NCBI GenBank assembly: GCA_030407315.1
Contig: JALQPE010002144.1
Span: 1-64,000 of the forward strand
Origin: Asparagopsis taxiformis
Lineage: Eukaryota > Rhodophyta > Florideophyceae > Bonnemaisoniales > Bonnemaisoniaceae
Direction: 5' to 3'
Length of the DNA stretch: 64,000 nucleotides
Each line of letters opens with the position of its first letter. Position 1 is the first letter of the stretch. This document shows, in pieces, positions 1 through 10,120 of the stretch. Position numbers and translations under genes: made by a program. Under the pieces are notes generated by a model that made no database searches, was not told the DNA's origin, and worked only from the letters and a program-made list of their open reading frames with translations.

Positions 1-35
1 AGTGACTTGCAGAGATATGGCGCCCCTGGAACACA

Positions 36-1067
36 TTGATTGCAGGGCCCTACGAACACTCGCATCTTCTGTTCAAACAGAGTTATAAGAAAACCTCTCG
101 AAGGCGCTCCACAGCATGGAAGAGACTATTCGCCACATGGAATTCTCCTTGGCCACTCCAACTGGTCACACCCCATCGAACACATTGGGAAACGCACGCA
201 TATTCGCCCACAGACGGTGCAGTACTCTTTCGCGACGGATTCACCGTTGCACTGCACGACTTGCCTCCTGCTGCCCGATGCAACCCTCCTCGTTGCAGAT
301 ATCGACGGACAGCCCGATCCTGCCACTCTTTTGCCGCTGCACAACTCCTCGTTCCGTCTGGCACCATAACGCTATTCCAGCAACTCGGTGACACAGCTGC
401 ACAAGCGTTCCTCACCCTCGCTAGACTGCGCGCCACGGCAGAAGGCCCTCCAATACATGACATGGACATTTCCGTCACCGTGGTAAAGTCCGCCTACGTC
501 ATGGGAGGGGTACGTCCCAGATGCCGACGACTTTGACCCGCACAGTGGCATGCTTCGCCCCACAAACGTGTCGAGGCACAAGCAGCAGCGCGTCTTTGCA
601 ACTTCATCGTTCGGCCCCGCAAAGAGATCGCAGTACTCCTTTGTCGTCATCTCCGGAACTGCCGATGACTACAGAACCATATGGGTAGGGCGCGTCCTGG
701 CACTGGTACGCCTGCAGTCTCCAAACCTGTTTCAACCTGTAGAACTCGCTTTCGTTCAGTATATGACCTGCTTTGCCCCAAAACCGCTGTGGAAAAATCA
801 CTTGGGTGCATTTGTTTAAAGTGGTCCACATGGGACCCGGACAACGGATCCGTTGACAGCAATGACACTGCATCCCACAGTGCAGGTGGTCCTTGGTTTG
901 ACCTCATTCCTGCATCTACTATATCTGGCACCGTGCACATCGTACGAAGTAACTTTCCAGTCAAGCCATTTACGAAACAAATGCACTGGTCGGACCACCG
1001 TTTCTATCTCAACCGCTTCTACACCAACACTGATTACCAATTCACAGATGATAATGAAGAAGAATAA
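36..1067 (+). pseudogene. decayed transposase-like 3' part (KDZ/Plavaka-like?), frame-shifted
   Basis: Coding-like sequence alternates between two plus frames. Frame 3 is open at 36-536, frame 1 at 550-819, then frame 3 again at 681-1067, so at least two frameshifts (or unrecognised introns) are needed. The conceptual product has the order SGMLRPTNVSRHKQQRVFAT, then RSQYSFVVISG, then RVLALVRLQS, then GGPWFDLIPASTISGTVHIV, then HRFYLNRFYTNTDYQF. This resembles the C-terminal region of the large KDZ/Plavaka-type transposases, where a 'FxxIxPxxxxRGxHIVPxF' segment is followed by 'YYxNRFxDxD'. No catalytic residues are visible. The gene is truncated by the window edge. It converges on the next gene with 77 bp between stops. 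Assignment is from recalled motif shape only. Confidence 0.3.
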
Positions 1068-1144
1068 ATCTAAATCGCAGCACTCTATTGATAATGTACT
1101 ACATGATAAACCTTCTAGTCAACGTCACATTTACTGCACTAATT

Positions 1145-3430
1145 TCAACCATCCTCCATTACGCCAAAACCGTTATCAGCAGTGGCTGCATGGCGCCGCT
1201 CCATGCCCCCATACTGTGGGGCATTGATTTCGACATTCAGGTTTGCAGTCAGGTGTCCAGCATATGGGTCAACGACGAAAAGTTCTGCGCCAATTAGTCC
1301 TTGCGCAATCACACAATCCATTACAGCACCGAGGTTTGACGTAATATGCGATTGAATCCAATCCTCGGACACTAGAACAAGTGATGAGCAGCGGTTTACA
1401 TCATCAACGACATGAACAATTCCAGACCCCTCTCCGCTTTGCCACACTTCAACAGCCTCTCTCGTCACAGTACGGCTTGCAAACACATGCCGTGACTGTG
1501 CACTAGTCCGCTGTTCGCTCTCGACAACGTCCGTTTCTTCCCTTGCTTGCGAGCCTTGGAGACAAGACATGCAGTACACCACCATACCAACTAATTGCTG
1601 AAAAGCTACCCCCACATATTGACTGTACCGCCTTGTAAACTCCTTCTGCCGTGCACCTCCTTTCCCCTTCGGTTCATCCAAACACTCCACAGTAGTCACT
1701 AGCCAAGCATCCAGGCGCGCCAGCGTTAGTATGCTCGTCTCTATGTCCATTACTTGTTCTGGTCGTATCGAATAACCCCTGAAGATGTCCAGCACATTCA
1801 CAGCTACTCGGTTGTTAAACCATGCATCACCATTCACTTCCATTTCGAAGCTGTCAGGAACCAAGCCTTTGCTGTATCGCAGCTCTGAGAACGGTGCCGT
1901 TCGCCACCTCCCCATATCCAAATCACCGTTACTTTCCCGTTTCAAAAGCTTCTCAGACGCTTCGCGCTTTTGTTCCTCTCGCTCGTCCATCTCAGCTCGC
2001 GTCGTCAGCATCGTGCATCTAGACATTAATTTCGTGTACCCCAGCGAACCGAACAATCTGTCCCTCGCATTACGCTTCCGTGCACTCATCACGTCGGACA
2101 GTTTCTGCGTCACCTTCACTTTCAATTCCTTGCTCCCCGCCACAGCCTCTTGACAGCACACACGCTGCTCCTCATCGGAAAACACATCACACCACGGACT
2201 TTGACGCAGTACGTGTCGCACCAAGTCATTCAGCAGATCACTCTCGTCCCTGTACGAAGGTGTATACCACTGCAGATTCTTGATGATATAGCCCGGAGGG
2301 GTAGCAATATATCCTACACCGTTTTCGCTCCAAAGTGCCCCTTCTACCGGCTCTACCTCGATGGTACGTCCAGTCCAACGTCTCTGCGTTTGTTCCGCTA
2401 TAGGGTCCAGCTCCATAGTCTCGTTCTTGCACCACTTTGTCAGGTTTTCCTCAACCGCCCTAAGAACTCCAAGGTATTTCACAGGAATGGCTTTCTGTAT
2501 TTTCGACTTACCGCCACCGTGATCACTGATTCTACCTGTTCTCGCAATTGCAGTAAGGCTGGCATTTTCCGCCTGCAGAGTCTTCACCTTAGCCTCCAAC
2601 GCAACAATCTCCGTGGTGAGCGCCTTGTTTGCTATGTCCTGGCTAAACACTTTTTTTTCCAGCTCCGCGATCTTCTTCTTCTGCGCATTGATGCGACTCG
2701 CCATTAAATCGATGGATTCCGGCGGATGCAACCTCTCTGCCCTCACCGTCCCCCCATCTCCCACGCTATCGGGAATATGATGTCCTCCATCGCCAATAGC
2801 CTGACGTCGCGGGGGCGTTACGCGCATATTTGGCACCAATGACACTCTGTTGTGACGAGGCCCGCACTCCGGCTGCTCTCTCCCCTCAGTACCACCTGAC
2901 CGCCGATGATAGTTGGCATCCTGTGAACGTTGCTCAGAAACAACATCCCTTGCCGCTATCCTCGGGTCCCTGACTGCATTACCTGCTGGGGCTGATGTAC
3001 TCGGCATAGTTGGCGCAGTGGGGGTCACAGCCTCCAGTGTGTCGGAAGCCCCCGGCTGGGACTCCGTCTGCAGCACCTCCGCATCTGCCAACCCGGGAGG
3101 AACTACCTTTGCCATAGCACTCTGCCGCAATTCCAACATGTTTTGAGCCACTATCATGTCATCATCATGATGTTCACTGTCCCTGCGAGCACGCTTGCCT
3201 CGGTCAAGCCCCATCTCTCTCCGCGCCGTTCCTCCTTCCTCACTTTCTCGCTGCGGATCCCCAGTTCTGCGCCGGTCCGTCTTGCGACTACCGGACCGCG
3301 GTTCAATGCTGCCGGTAGGCCCAGACCGCTTCTTCGCACGGGATTGTCGGGCACTCGATACAGCAGCTGCTGACCGGGTTTTCTGGAGGCCCGGAGGCTT
3401 TGGAGCTTTCTTCGCAATACGCGGCGGCAT
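1145..3430 (-). CDS. orphan 761-aa coiled-coil protein of the accessory block
   Basis: I do not recognise this protein. The first about 70 residues are very basic (KKAPKPP, RAKKRSG and KRARRD clusters), consistent with nuclear or DNA localisation. Residues about 75-240 are low-complexity and Pro/Ser/Arg-rich. Residues about 242-295 form a heptad-rich coiled coil (AELEKKV, ALEAKVKTLQAENA). A globular, Trp- and Cys-containing C-terminal region of about 450 residues follows. ATG at 3428-3430 is the first Met of the frame. It is convergent with the transposase-like relic and lies next to the first copy of the palindromic repeat family, so it is probably a component of the same accessory element, such as a multimerising DNA-binding accessory factor. 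The uninterrupted 2.3-kb frame argues that it is under selection or recently active. Confidence 0.7.
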   Translation of the reverse strand: MPPRIAKKAPKPPGLQKTRSAAAVSSARQSRAKKRSGPTGSIEPRSGSRKTDRRRTGDPQRESEEGGTARREMGLDRGKRARRDSEHHDDDMIVAQNMLELRQSAMAKVVPPGLADAEVLQTESQPGASDTLEAVTPTAPTMPSTSAPAGNAVRDPRIAARDVVSEQRSQDANYHRRSGGTEGREQPECGPRHNRVSLVPNMRVTPPRRQAIGDGGHHIPDSVGDGGTVRAERLHPPESIDLMASRINAQKKKIAELEKKVFSQDIANKALTTEIVALEAKVKTLQAENASLTAIARTGRISDHGGGKSKIQKAIPVKYLGVLRAVEENLTKWCKNETMELDPIAEQTQRRWTGRTIEVEPVEGALWSENGVGYIATPPGYIIKNLQWYTPSYRDESDLLNDLVRHVLRQSPWCDVFSDEEQRVCCQEAVAGSKELKVKVTQKLSDVMSARKRNARDRLFGSLGYTKLMSRCTMLTTRAEMDEREEQKREASEKLLKRESNGDLDMGRWRTAPFSELRYSKGLVPDSFEMEVNGDAWFNNRVAVNVLDIFRGYSIRPEQVMDIETSILTLARLDAWLVTTVECLDEPKGKGGARQKEFTRRYSQYVGVAFQQLVGMVVYCMSCLQGSQAREETDVVESEQRTSAQSRHVFASRTVTREAVEVWQSGEGSGIVHVVDDVNRCSSLVLVSEDWIQSHITSNLGAVMDCVIAQGLIGAELFVVDPYAGHLTANLNVEINAPQYGGMERRHAATADNGFGVMEDG

Positions 3431-3663
3431 AATGAAGCTTTCCCGGAAGCGATGGAACGATTGAGTTGCACGAGATACAAAAAAGATTGCTGTATAGTGT
3501 CGGTAACCACAACGGTCTGCGATGAACGTTCAGGTCAGGTCAAGTACCGGATAATACGCCAACAGCCCAGATTGTATACGGTAGGCAGTCATCAACAGTA
3601 TTTAATGAGGTACAATTACAGCTGTCGAGCTAGGCCGCGAGCACCCCTATGTCCGGAAGACGT
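3431..3663. other. upstream region of the coiled-coil gene
   Basis: No gene seen. It carries the 5' flank of the leftward coiled-coil gene and ends where the first palindromic repeat block starts. Confidence 0.5.
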
Positions 3664-4051
3664 CCTGATTTGAATTAAAATTTGGGCTATTCTCAAAAAC
3701 ATGCACATGTGAACATGTTTTTGAGATGGGGGTGTGCCGTACGGCACAATCGACCGCCCAAATCGATGTTTTTTGCAATATTTTTTTGTGCCCGAAATTT
3801 TAGAATTTCTGGGCTGGCCAGCAATGCAATCGAGCTGGACATCCACCGGACGTCCATTTCAGGTTGGTCGTGAGAGAGCGGGGCGGGACCATGATGGAAC
3901 AAGGACCAAGACCTGTCCCTGGCGTATTGAGCCTGAAATTGACCCTTCGTCAGACGCCATTTAGCCTTACAGTTGGTGCTTACAGAAGCCAGTGATGACC
4001 CCGCTCGGGGCGGCGGTCGGTTCCTGGGGCCGTTGTGGCCAAATTAGACAC
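3664..4051 (+). repeat. palindromic repeat family, copy 1 (full unit, block 1 + block 2)
   Basis: Full-length unit of about 388 bp. Block 1 (about 3664-3870) holds a near-perfect 30-bp inverted repeat at 3694-3723 (CAAAAACATG paired with CATGTTTTTG around a CACATGTG core), the perfect 14-bp palindrome GTGCCGTACGGCAC at 3734-3747, paired GAAATT/AATTTC half-sites, and the imperfect palindrome GGACATCCACCGGACGTCC. Block 2 (about 3870-4051) is a GC-rich tail ending GGCCAAATTAGACACC. The next copy starts head-to-tail immediately after it. Related copies recur to 15.9 kb in the opposite orientation. Confidence 0.9.
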
Positions 4052-4215
4052 CCTGATTTGAATTAAAATTTGGGCTATTCTCAAAAACATGCACATGTGA
4101 ACATGTTTTTGAAATGGGGGTGTGCCGTACGGCACAATCGGCCGCCCAAATCAAGGTTTTTTACAATATTTTTGCTGCCCGAAATTCTACAATTTCTGGG
4201 CTGGCCAGTAATGCA
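4052..4215 (+). repeat. palindromic repeat family, copy 2 (block 1, truncated)
   Basis: Head-to-tail continuation of copy 1. It repeats block 1 with the 14-bp palindrome at 4122-4135, then loses similarity after the GGGCTGGCCAG motif, before the GGACGTCC element. Confidence 0.88.
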
Positions 4216-4680
4216 TTAGCTATGTGCTCTAAACCGATTCTAACAAGCAGAAAGAATCCTCTCCTTCATGACGATGCTCTCGAATTGAGTGCAATGCAAC
4301 GGACTCCCTCCAGGAGAACGACAAAGCATCGTCTTTTGCAAGACATTTTCGTACGAAAAATAATCGAAACACATATTTGACTTTAACCTAACAGCTATCG
4401 CGAGCACCGTACTCAGCTAAATTTCCTCTGTAATTTCCTTCCTCCAACCAATCAATAGCCGCTTGGTCACAGGCTTAAAAGCCTTCCACTATTTGTCCTA
4501 TCCATCGAAGAGGGTTCGATCCAGGCCTTGATGGGTGTGGAACCCGAGAACTTGAAAATGGAACATATTGCGACAGAGATGAGATGTCATTCTCTTTCGT
4601 TTACTTTTTTCTAACAAGATTCTAAACGTCTACGCAGCGGAACGAACCCAATGTCGTCCGTCCGTTTTCAGCCCGGTGAG
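4216..4680. other. intergenic, nothing recognised
   Basis: About 465 bp of AT-rich sequence with only short chance ORFs. A GGTTCGATCC motif near 4513 resembles a Pol III B box, but no A box or tRNA fold lies upstream of it. Confidence 0.5.
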
Positions 4681-4689
4681 ATGTTTTTG

Positions 4690-5060
4690 CCATTAACGGA
4701 GGTGGAGGCGGCTATGGAGGAAGCCTGCGGTTCGGGTATTCTTTCCATTAACGGAGGTGGAGGTGGCGGCTTTGGAGGAAGCCTGGAGAACATGTGAGAT
4801 GTCAGTACCCATGGATCACAAGAAAAACATGTAGAGGTCCAGTTTGGATATTGTTGCCATTAACGGAGGCGGAGGAGGCGGCTACGGTGGAAGCCTGGAG
4901 AGCATGTGAGATGTCAGTACCCATGGATCACATGAAGAACATGTTGAGGTGCGGTTCGGATATTCTTTCCATTAACGGAGGCGGAGGAGGCGGCTACGGT
5001 GGAAGCCTGGAGAAGAATAGAATAGTCCTATACCCATGGATCACAAGTAGACGTAGTTGG
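4690..5060 (+). repeat. GGA-rich minisatellite, period about 112 bp
   Basis: CCATTAACGGAGG starts at about 4690, 4745, 4857 and 4969, so the spacings are 55, 112 and 112. Each unit runs through GGCGGCTATGGAGGAAGCCTG into CATGTGAGATGTCAGTACCC. One frame reads Ile-Asn-Gly-rich (INGGGGGGYGGSLE) but stops in every unit, so a coding role is unlikely. Confidence 0.8.
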
Positions 5061-5310
5061 GCTCCTTTTCGAAGCCCATTCGTCTCTTGAATAAATTTAG
5101 CACCCAAATCATATACGATTGCCGAGTTGACACCCCGTATGTCTCGTTGGTAGAAATAGCAGGGGTTCCACCACTCAGCTGGCGGGAAGTAGTTACTGAT
5201 TATATGAGATATGGCTTAGCTCCCGCCAAAACCGATAGCTCTGGGCTCAGGTTCTCCAAATGTGGTTATACGAATGTGTTCTGACAATGGTAGAAGACGA
5301 ATATCTGCAT

Positions 5311-5500
5311 CCTGCTTTGAATTAAAATTTGGGCTATTCTCAAAAACATGCACATGTGAACATGTTTTTGAGATGGGGGTGTGCCGTACGGCACAATCGA
5401 CCGCCGAAATCGATGTTTTTTGCAATATTTTTTCTGCCCGAAATTGTAGAATTTCTGGGCTGGCCAGCAATGCATCTGAGTCGGACATCCCCACGTCCAG
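5311..5500 (+). repeat. palindromic repeat family, copy 3 (block 1)
   Basis: Block 1 again, with the 14-bp palindrome at 5381-5394. It lies about 330 bp upstream of the methyltransferase-SET start codon and is inverted relative to the copy downstream of that gene (9243 on). Confidence 0.88.
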
Positions 5501-5825
5501 TGGCCGTCCGGATGTCGCTCACCTGGTAAGCGTGAGGCACCTGTGTCAACCTATGTGACTGGCGGCCTTGCAGTACAACACTCAAAGGCAGGGAATCACA
5601 ATCTTTTTAAAATTTTTTCTCTACCACGTATCCGTCACAACTTATTACCTACACCGGTTACGGGTTTCAAGACCTTTCCAGTGCTGTGTACCCGTATACT
5701 CTGTTCCGTTCGATATCAACCAGTGTTCCTCACGAAAGAGTGCAAACGTCACGAGATACGTCGTCAAATTTGACTGTCTCGCCGAGCGGTCGCCATCCTG
5801 TACCGAATTTTCCACTCATTCCATT

Positions 5826-8800
5826 ATGACGAATAAGCGCAGGCGCAACAGCAATCCGATCGTTGACGACGCAACCGTGCCAATTCTGCGCGAACCCGCT
5901 AGCCCTTGGGAGGATTCTAGTGACATGGGTACACGTCGAAACGTAGGTCGCGCCGCCCGCGAAACTACTCTCGCTGGCAAAGACTTCCTCCGCCTCTTGC
6001 TGGATTTATTCGCCCACTCAAGTTTCGCAGACTTGACGGACAAGCCGGGAGGTTTCACATACGCGGACCTTGGCGCTTGGGTTGCGCAGGGCACGGAAGA
6101 ACAATTTGTGGCGCTGCAAGGTCGACTCAGCATGTCCTTCAGCGGTCGTTCGAAGAATGCTGGAGTCGAGGCGGATGTTGCCGAAATCGTCATGGCAGAG
6201 ATGAACGTTGAGCGAGCCAAGCAGATTGTTCGTCTGGCATTACCCATTGCCGAGTTTTCAAGACAGGATGAGCGTATCGGGCAATGGGTTGAGCACTGCA
6301 TCCTTTCTGGGATCGTGCCGCAGACCTTCCTTATTGGATGTAACATGCTTCCTTCGCCACTACAGGCGCCGCAGCGCGGGGAACCAAGCGCCTTCGTTCT
6401 TGCTCCACCGGAAACGTTCGAGGTATTGATGTATTTCCAAGCGTTGTCTATCATCCGAAATCACAACAAGAACCTGCCGCGTCGCCGAATAGGAGATGCG
6501 GCCGAAGAGGGGAACGAAGCCGCACGCGTCCCAGCCCATCGGAAAAGCACTAATCGAGCTTGTTACGTGGTTCAAGTTTTATACCATGCTTGGACCGATG
6601 TGGCCTACGCCGCAAAGTTTTCCAGCTTCGAAGAGTTGATGGCGCCGTACATCATTTTCGACAGCAGTGAGCATTGGTTTGACGTGCTCGATGAAGGTCT
6701 ATTCGCACCGATGGAGCAGAAGCTAGATCTCTACCACAACAAAGCTCCCCTATCTCATCCTGATGGATATGGTGGAAAAGTAGAGACAAGAACCAGTGCG
6801 CAGCACAGTGCATTTAGGGACCTTGTGAGGAAGTTCTTCGACCGGTTGCAGTTTCTTATCGTCAACCCGGACCTGTACACCTGGCCGGAGTCCGACCGCT
6901 GGGGGGCACTGGAAATATACTTCTCAAGCGGAAATCCGGACAAGCTGCCAGCGTATTTTGACACCCTCGACGAAGACGTTATGGCTGTCCTCCGCCCGGC
7001 ACCACAAGCCGCGGACGCAGAAAAGGTCCCCAAGCCGGTTGATGACACTCCCACTCGTCGCAACACAGGAGGGAGAGGTTTGGTTCCGTCGACAAGACAC
7101 ACAACCAGGCTTCAACTTGGACCTGGGAGGACCAGTCTTACTGCCCAAGGGCCGTCTCCCCCGTCACCGTCACCCCATGCGACAGAAGAGCAGGAAAGTG
7201 AAGGGCAGGCTCTCGCAAAGGACTTTCTTTCGAAAATGAGTCAGTATTGCCGGGTGTACGACGTCCCTTTCGAAGATTTGGTCAGTGCCGACGAGAGCCG
7301 AGAACACGTGCCCATCACGGGCAACGTTCAGCTCATTCTGACTGATCCGCCCTACAATGTTCGTCGTAAGAGGAACGATTCCAACTCTTCGTACGACAGG
7401 CTAACTGCAGAAGATATGCAGGCTAGCATCGAAGTGTTTGACGAGCTGTTGCGCCCCGGTGGCCACGGCATCGTGTTCTGCTCGGTTTTGCAGTTCTACG
7501 AATGGTTCCATTACTTGGAAACGTACAAAGGACCGCAGTCAGAAGGCCCAACCGATACTGCTGCCAGTGATGACGGGTCGGATGAAGAAGAGGTTACGTC
7601 CATGAATTCGGACTCCGAAGCATCGCAGCACAGTGGCGAAGAAAGTGCGGATGAGGAGGAGGACGAGGAGGAGGAGGACGTCGTTCGGAATTCAGTTTTC
7701 TTCGTTGACGAGGTACCTCTGTTGTTTGTCCGACTACCTGGGCACCTCTATCAAATGCCGGGGCGGAAGAGGTACCAACGCATGAACATGGCAGAGGTCG
7801 CTATCCACTTCTGGAAGCGAGGTGTTCCGTTCAAGACCGGAAGCGAGATGGTGGCCTATAGGAACCACGGATACATGGACGGCACGTACCCGGCGTGGTG
7901 CAACGTCACCATCAATATGCCCGCCATCGATTCGAATGAGATGGTGTGGCGAACAAGGAGCACAACCGGTGCTACGGTCAGAGTTCGTGCAGAGCAGAAG
8001 AGCGTCGCTCTCATGATGGAGTTGATCAGCCAGCATTCACAGCCTGGTGATATTGTTGTCGATCCATTCTCTGGCACTTTCGCAACGGGAAAAGCAGCTA
8101 TGAGCTTGCCTGAGCACCGTGTTTTCGTCGGCAGTGACATGGACAAATTGTGTGTGGTACGATCGCTTCCAAAGCTGTGTGCAGTCATGTCACGTGTAAT
8201 TCTTTCAAACAACACTGACATGAGGGTCACGACAGAAGCGAAACAGAGTGCTGAGAAGTTCTTGGCGTCCCCCTCTGTCACGATGCGTACGCAGAGGGAA
8301 CGCAGGATCATCGAACCCCCACCTGGCCTTCCCCTGTACCAGAGGTTCCCGAAATATATTCGGCAGTACCTCTGGCAGCTGTGCCCAGAGTCGATTGCGT
8401 CGCGCGAGCACATGGAGAAACCGGTACATTATTGGCCACCTTCCCTGCGCCGCTGGTTGCAAACTGAAAACCCTCGCGTGATGCGGGCACACGATTGTGT
8501 TGCGAAAAAATTGAGCGTTCGACCATCGCTGATTAAGCATCCAAATGCAGGAAGAGGGCTCTTCGCTGAACAGACATTTAATGTTGGTGACGAAGTATGT
8601 GCATACTACGGAACTGTTGTGTACTCTGATATGAGCAAGGAGTCGATGAGGTTCGCGTACGGAGAGGGTCACATGGCGATAACGAAGGAAACATTCTTGA
8701 TGTATGCTATCAAGCTGTATGCAACAGCGGAGGACGACGAAAACATCGAGCATCCAATTTGGATTGTTCCGGCTCCGTTCTGTTCGGCGCAGTTCATCAA

Positions 8801-9023
8801 CGACCCGCGGTATTTGCGAGGTGAGGACACTCCGGCGGAAGACACCAGGCGGATGGCCAACGTCGAGTTTGTCGAGAACTACAGCAGCGGTTCGACGGGG
8901 AAGAAGCTCAAGGCGAAGGACCTAGAAAATCCGAAGATCATTGTAGTACGTGCAATCCGCGATATCCGTCCGGGGCAGGAGCTCTACGTTCATTATGGGA
9001 CAGCGTTTAGAGCATGGAATTAG
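5826..9023 (+). CDS. DPPY-type DNA amino-methyltransferase fused to a SET domain
   Basis: A 1065-aa protein from ATG 5826; the frame is open upstream to 5568 but the extension is unconserved in character. The N-terminal about 480 residues are unassigned. An amino-methyltransferase core follows, with catalytic DPPY at residues 507-510 and the AdoMet-binding DPFSGTFATG motif from D746. Motif IV before motif I is the beta-class order typical of bacterial N6-adenine or N4-cytosine enzymes, not of eukaryotic MT-A70. A Glu/Asp/Ser-rich insert (about 575-625) lies between the two halves. The C-terminus is a SET domain: GRGLF at 909-913, an ND(PR) variant of the NHS motif at N992, and a terminal GQELYVHYG motif. 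One protein therefore carries DNA- and histone- (or other lysine-) methylation modules. It is flanked by inverted copies of the palindromic repeat. Confidence 0.88.
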   Translation: MTNKRRRNSNPIVDDATVPILREPASPWEDSSDMGTRRNVGRAARETTLAGKDFLRLLLDLFAHSSFADLTDKPGGFTYADLGAWVAQGTEEQFVALQGRLSMSFSGRSKNAGVEADVAEIVMAEMNVERAKQIVRLALPIAEFSRQDERIGQWVEHCILSGIVPQTFLIGCNMLPSPLQAPQRGEPSAFVLAPPETFEVLMYFQALSIIRNHNKNLPRRRIGDAAEEGNEAARVPAHRKSTNRACYVVQVLYHAWTDVAYAAKFSSFEELMAPYIIFDSSEHWFDVLDEGLFAPMEQKLDLYHNKAPLSHPDGYGGKVETRTSAQHSAFRDLVRKFFDRLQFLIVNPDLYTWPESDRWGALEIYFSSGNPDKLPAYFDTLDEDVMAVLRPAPQAADAEKVPKPVDDTPTRRNTGGRGLVPSTRHTTRLQLGPGRTSLTAQGPSPPSPSPHATEEQESEGQALAKDFLSKMSQYCRVYDVPFEDLVSADESREHVPITGNVQLILTDPPYNVRRKRNDSNSSYDRLTAEDMQASIEVFDELLRPGGHGIVFCSVLQFYEWFHYLETYKGPQSEGPTDTAASDDGSDEEEVTSMNSDSEASQHSGEESADEEEDEEEEDVVRNSVFFVDEVPLLFVRLPGHLYQMPGRKRYQRMNMAEVAIHFWKRGVPFKTGSEMVAYRNHGYMDGTYPAWCNVTINMPAIDSNEMVWRTRSTTGATVRVRAEQKSVALMMELISQHSQPGDIVVDPFSGTFATGKAAMSLPEHRVFVGSDMDKLCVVRSLPKLCAVMSRVILSNNTDMRVTTEAKQSAEKFLASPSVTMRTQRERRIIEPPPGLPLYQRFPKYIRQYLWQLCPESIASREHMEKPVHYWPPSLRRWLQTENPRVMRAHDCVAKKLSVRPSLIKHPNAGRGLFAEQTFNVGDEVCAYYGTVVYSDMSKESMRFAYGEGHMAITKETFLMYAIKLYATAEDDENIEHPIWIVPAPFCSAQFINDPRYLRGEDTPAEDTRRMANVEFVENYSSGSTGKKLKAKDLENPKIIVVRAIRDIRPGQELYVHYGTAFRAWN

Positions 9024-9242
9024 GGTCACGAAAGATGTTTTCATTTCGACTACAAATAAAGCTACGTTCCAGAGTTGAAGTATATCATATAATGCAGAAT
9101 GTCCAGCCACCATTAGTCCAGGGTGAAACCTATTCGGCAGTACTCGCCTGTCAAAAACCAATCGTTCACACTCTAGGTGCACTTCGTCCGAGCAGTGAAC
9201 CTGACTGCTTGGTTGCTGTTATGCGTGCAGATGCAAAATACA

Positions 9243-9640
9243 AGACCAAGTTGAAATGGACGCCCGGTGGATGTCCAGCTCAGTTGCATTGCTGTCCAGC
9301 CCAGAAATTCTACAATTCAGGGCAGAAAAAATATTGCAAAAAACATCGATTTCAGCGGGTCGATTGTGCCGTACGGCACACCCCCATCTCAAAAACATGT
9401 TCACATGTGCATGTTTTTGAGAATAGCCCAAATTTTAATTCAAATCAGGGTGTCTAATTTGGCCACAACGGCCCCAGGAACCGACCGCCGCCCCGAGTGG
9501 GGTTGTCACTGGCTTCTGTAAGCACTAACTGTAAGGCTAAATGGCGTCTGACAAAGGGTCAATTTCAGGCTCAATACGCCAGGGACAGGTCTTGGTCCTT
9601 GTTCCATCATGGTCCCACCCCACTCTCTCACGACCAACCT
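9243..9640 (-). repeat. palindromic repeat family, copy 4 (block 1 + block 2)
   Basis: Reverse-orientation unit. Block 1 spans about 9243-9450 with the 14-bp palindrome at 9366-9379 and the 30-bp near-palindrome just downstream. Block 2 follows to about 9640. It starts about 220 bp after the SET gene stop. Confidence 0.88.
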
Positions 9641-9960
9641 GAAATGCACGTCCGGTGGATGTCCAGCTCGATTGCACTGCTGGCCAGCCCGGAAATTCTA
9701 AAATTTCGGGCACAAAAAAATTGTAAAAAATCAACGATTTCAGCGGGTCGTTTGTGCCGTACGGCACACCCCCATTTCAAAAACATGTTCACATGTGCAT
9801 GTTTTTGAGAATAGCCCAAATTTTAATTCAAATCAGGGTGTCTAATTTGGCCACAACGGCCCCAGGAACCGGCCGCCGCCCCGAGCGGGGTCATCACTGG
9901 CTTCTGTAAGCACTAACTGTGAGGCTAAATGGCGCCGGAAGATGGGCCGATTGCAGGCTT
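9641..9960 (-). repeat. palindromic repeat family, copy 5
   Basis: Head-to-tail unit in the same orientation, with the 14-bp palindrome at 9754-9767. With copy 6 it forms the left half of a roughly 0.7-kb direct repeat (9640-10330) whose right half is 14886-15590. Confidence 0.87.
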
Positions 9961-10120
9961 CAAGCCTAAGTTATGCTAGGGAGAAATCTTCTTCCGTGTT
10001 TTCATTACTCCCTCAACAGAAACACTACTCACCCATCACGTTACTCATATTCCGTGCACTTTATATTAGTAGTGAACCCGCCTGCTTAGTTGCTGCAATG
10101 CGTGGATGTAGGCAGCACAC

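Noticed and set aside
4456..4530. Possible tRNA gene suggested by GGTTCGATCC
   Set aside because: No A box at the right distance and no foldable acceptor or anticodon stem.
5568..5825. N-terminal extension of the methyltransferase-SET frame
   Set aside because: The first codons are part of leader sequence near the repeat; ATG 5826 followed by a basic, hydrophilic start is more plausible.
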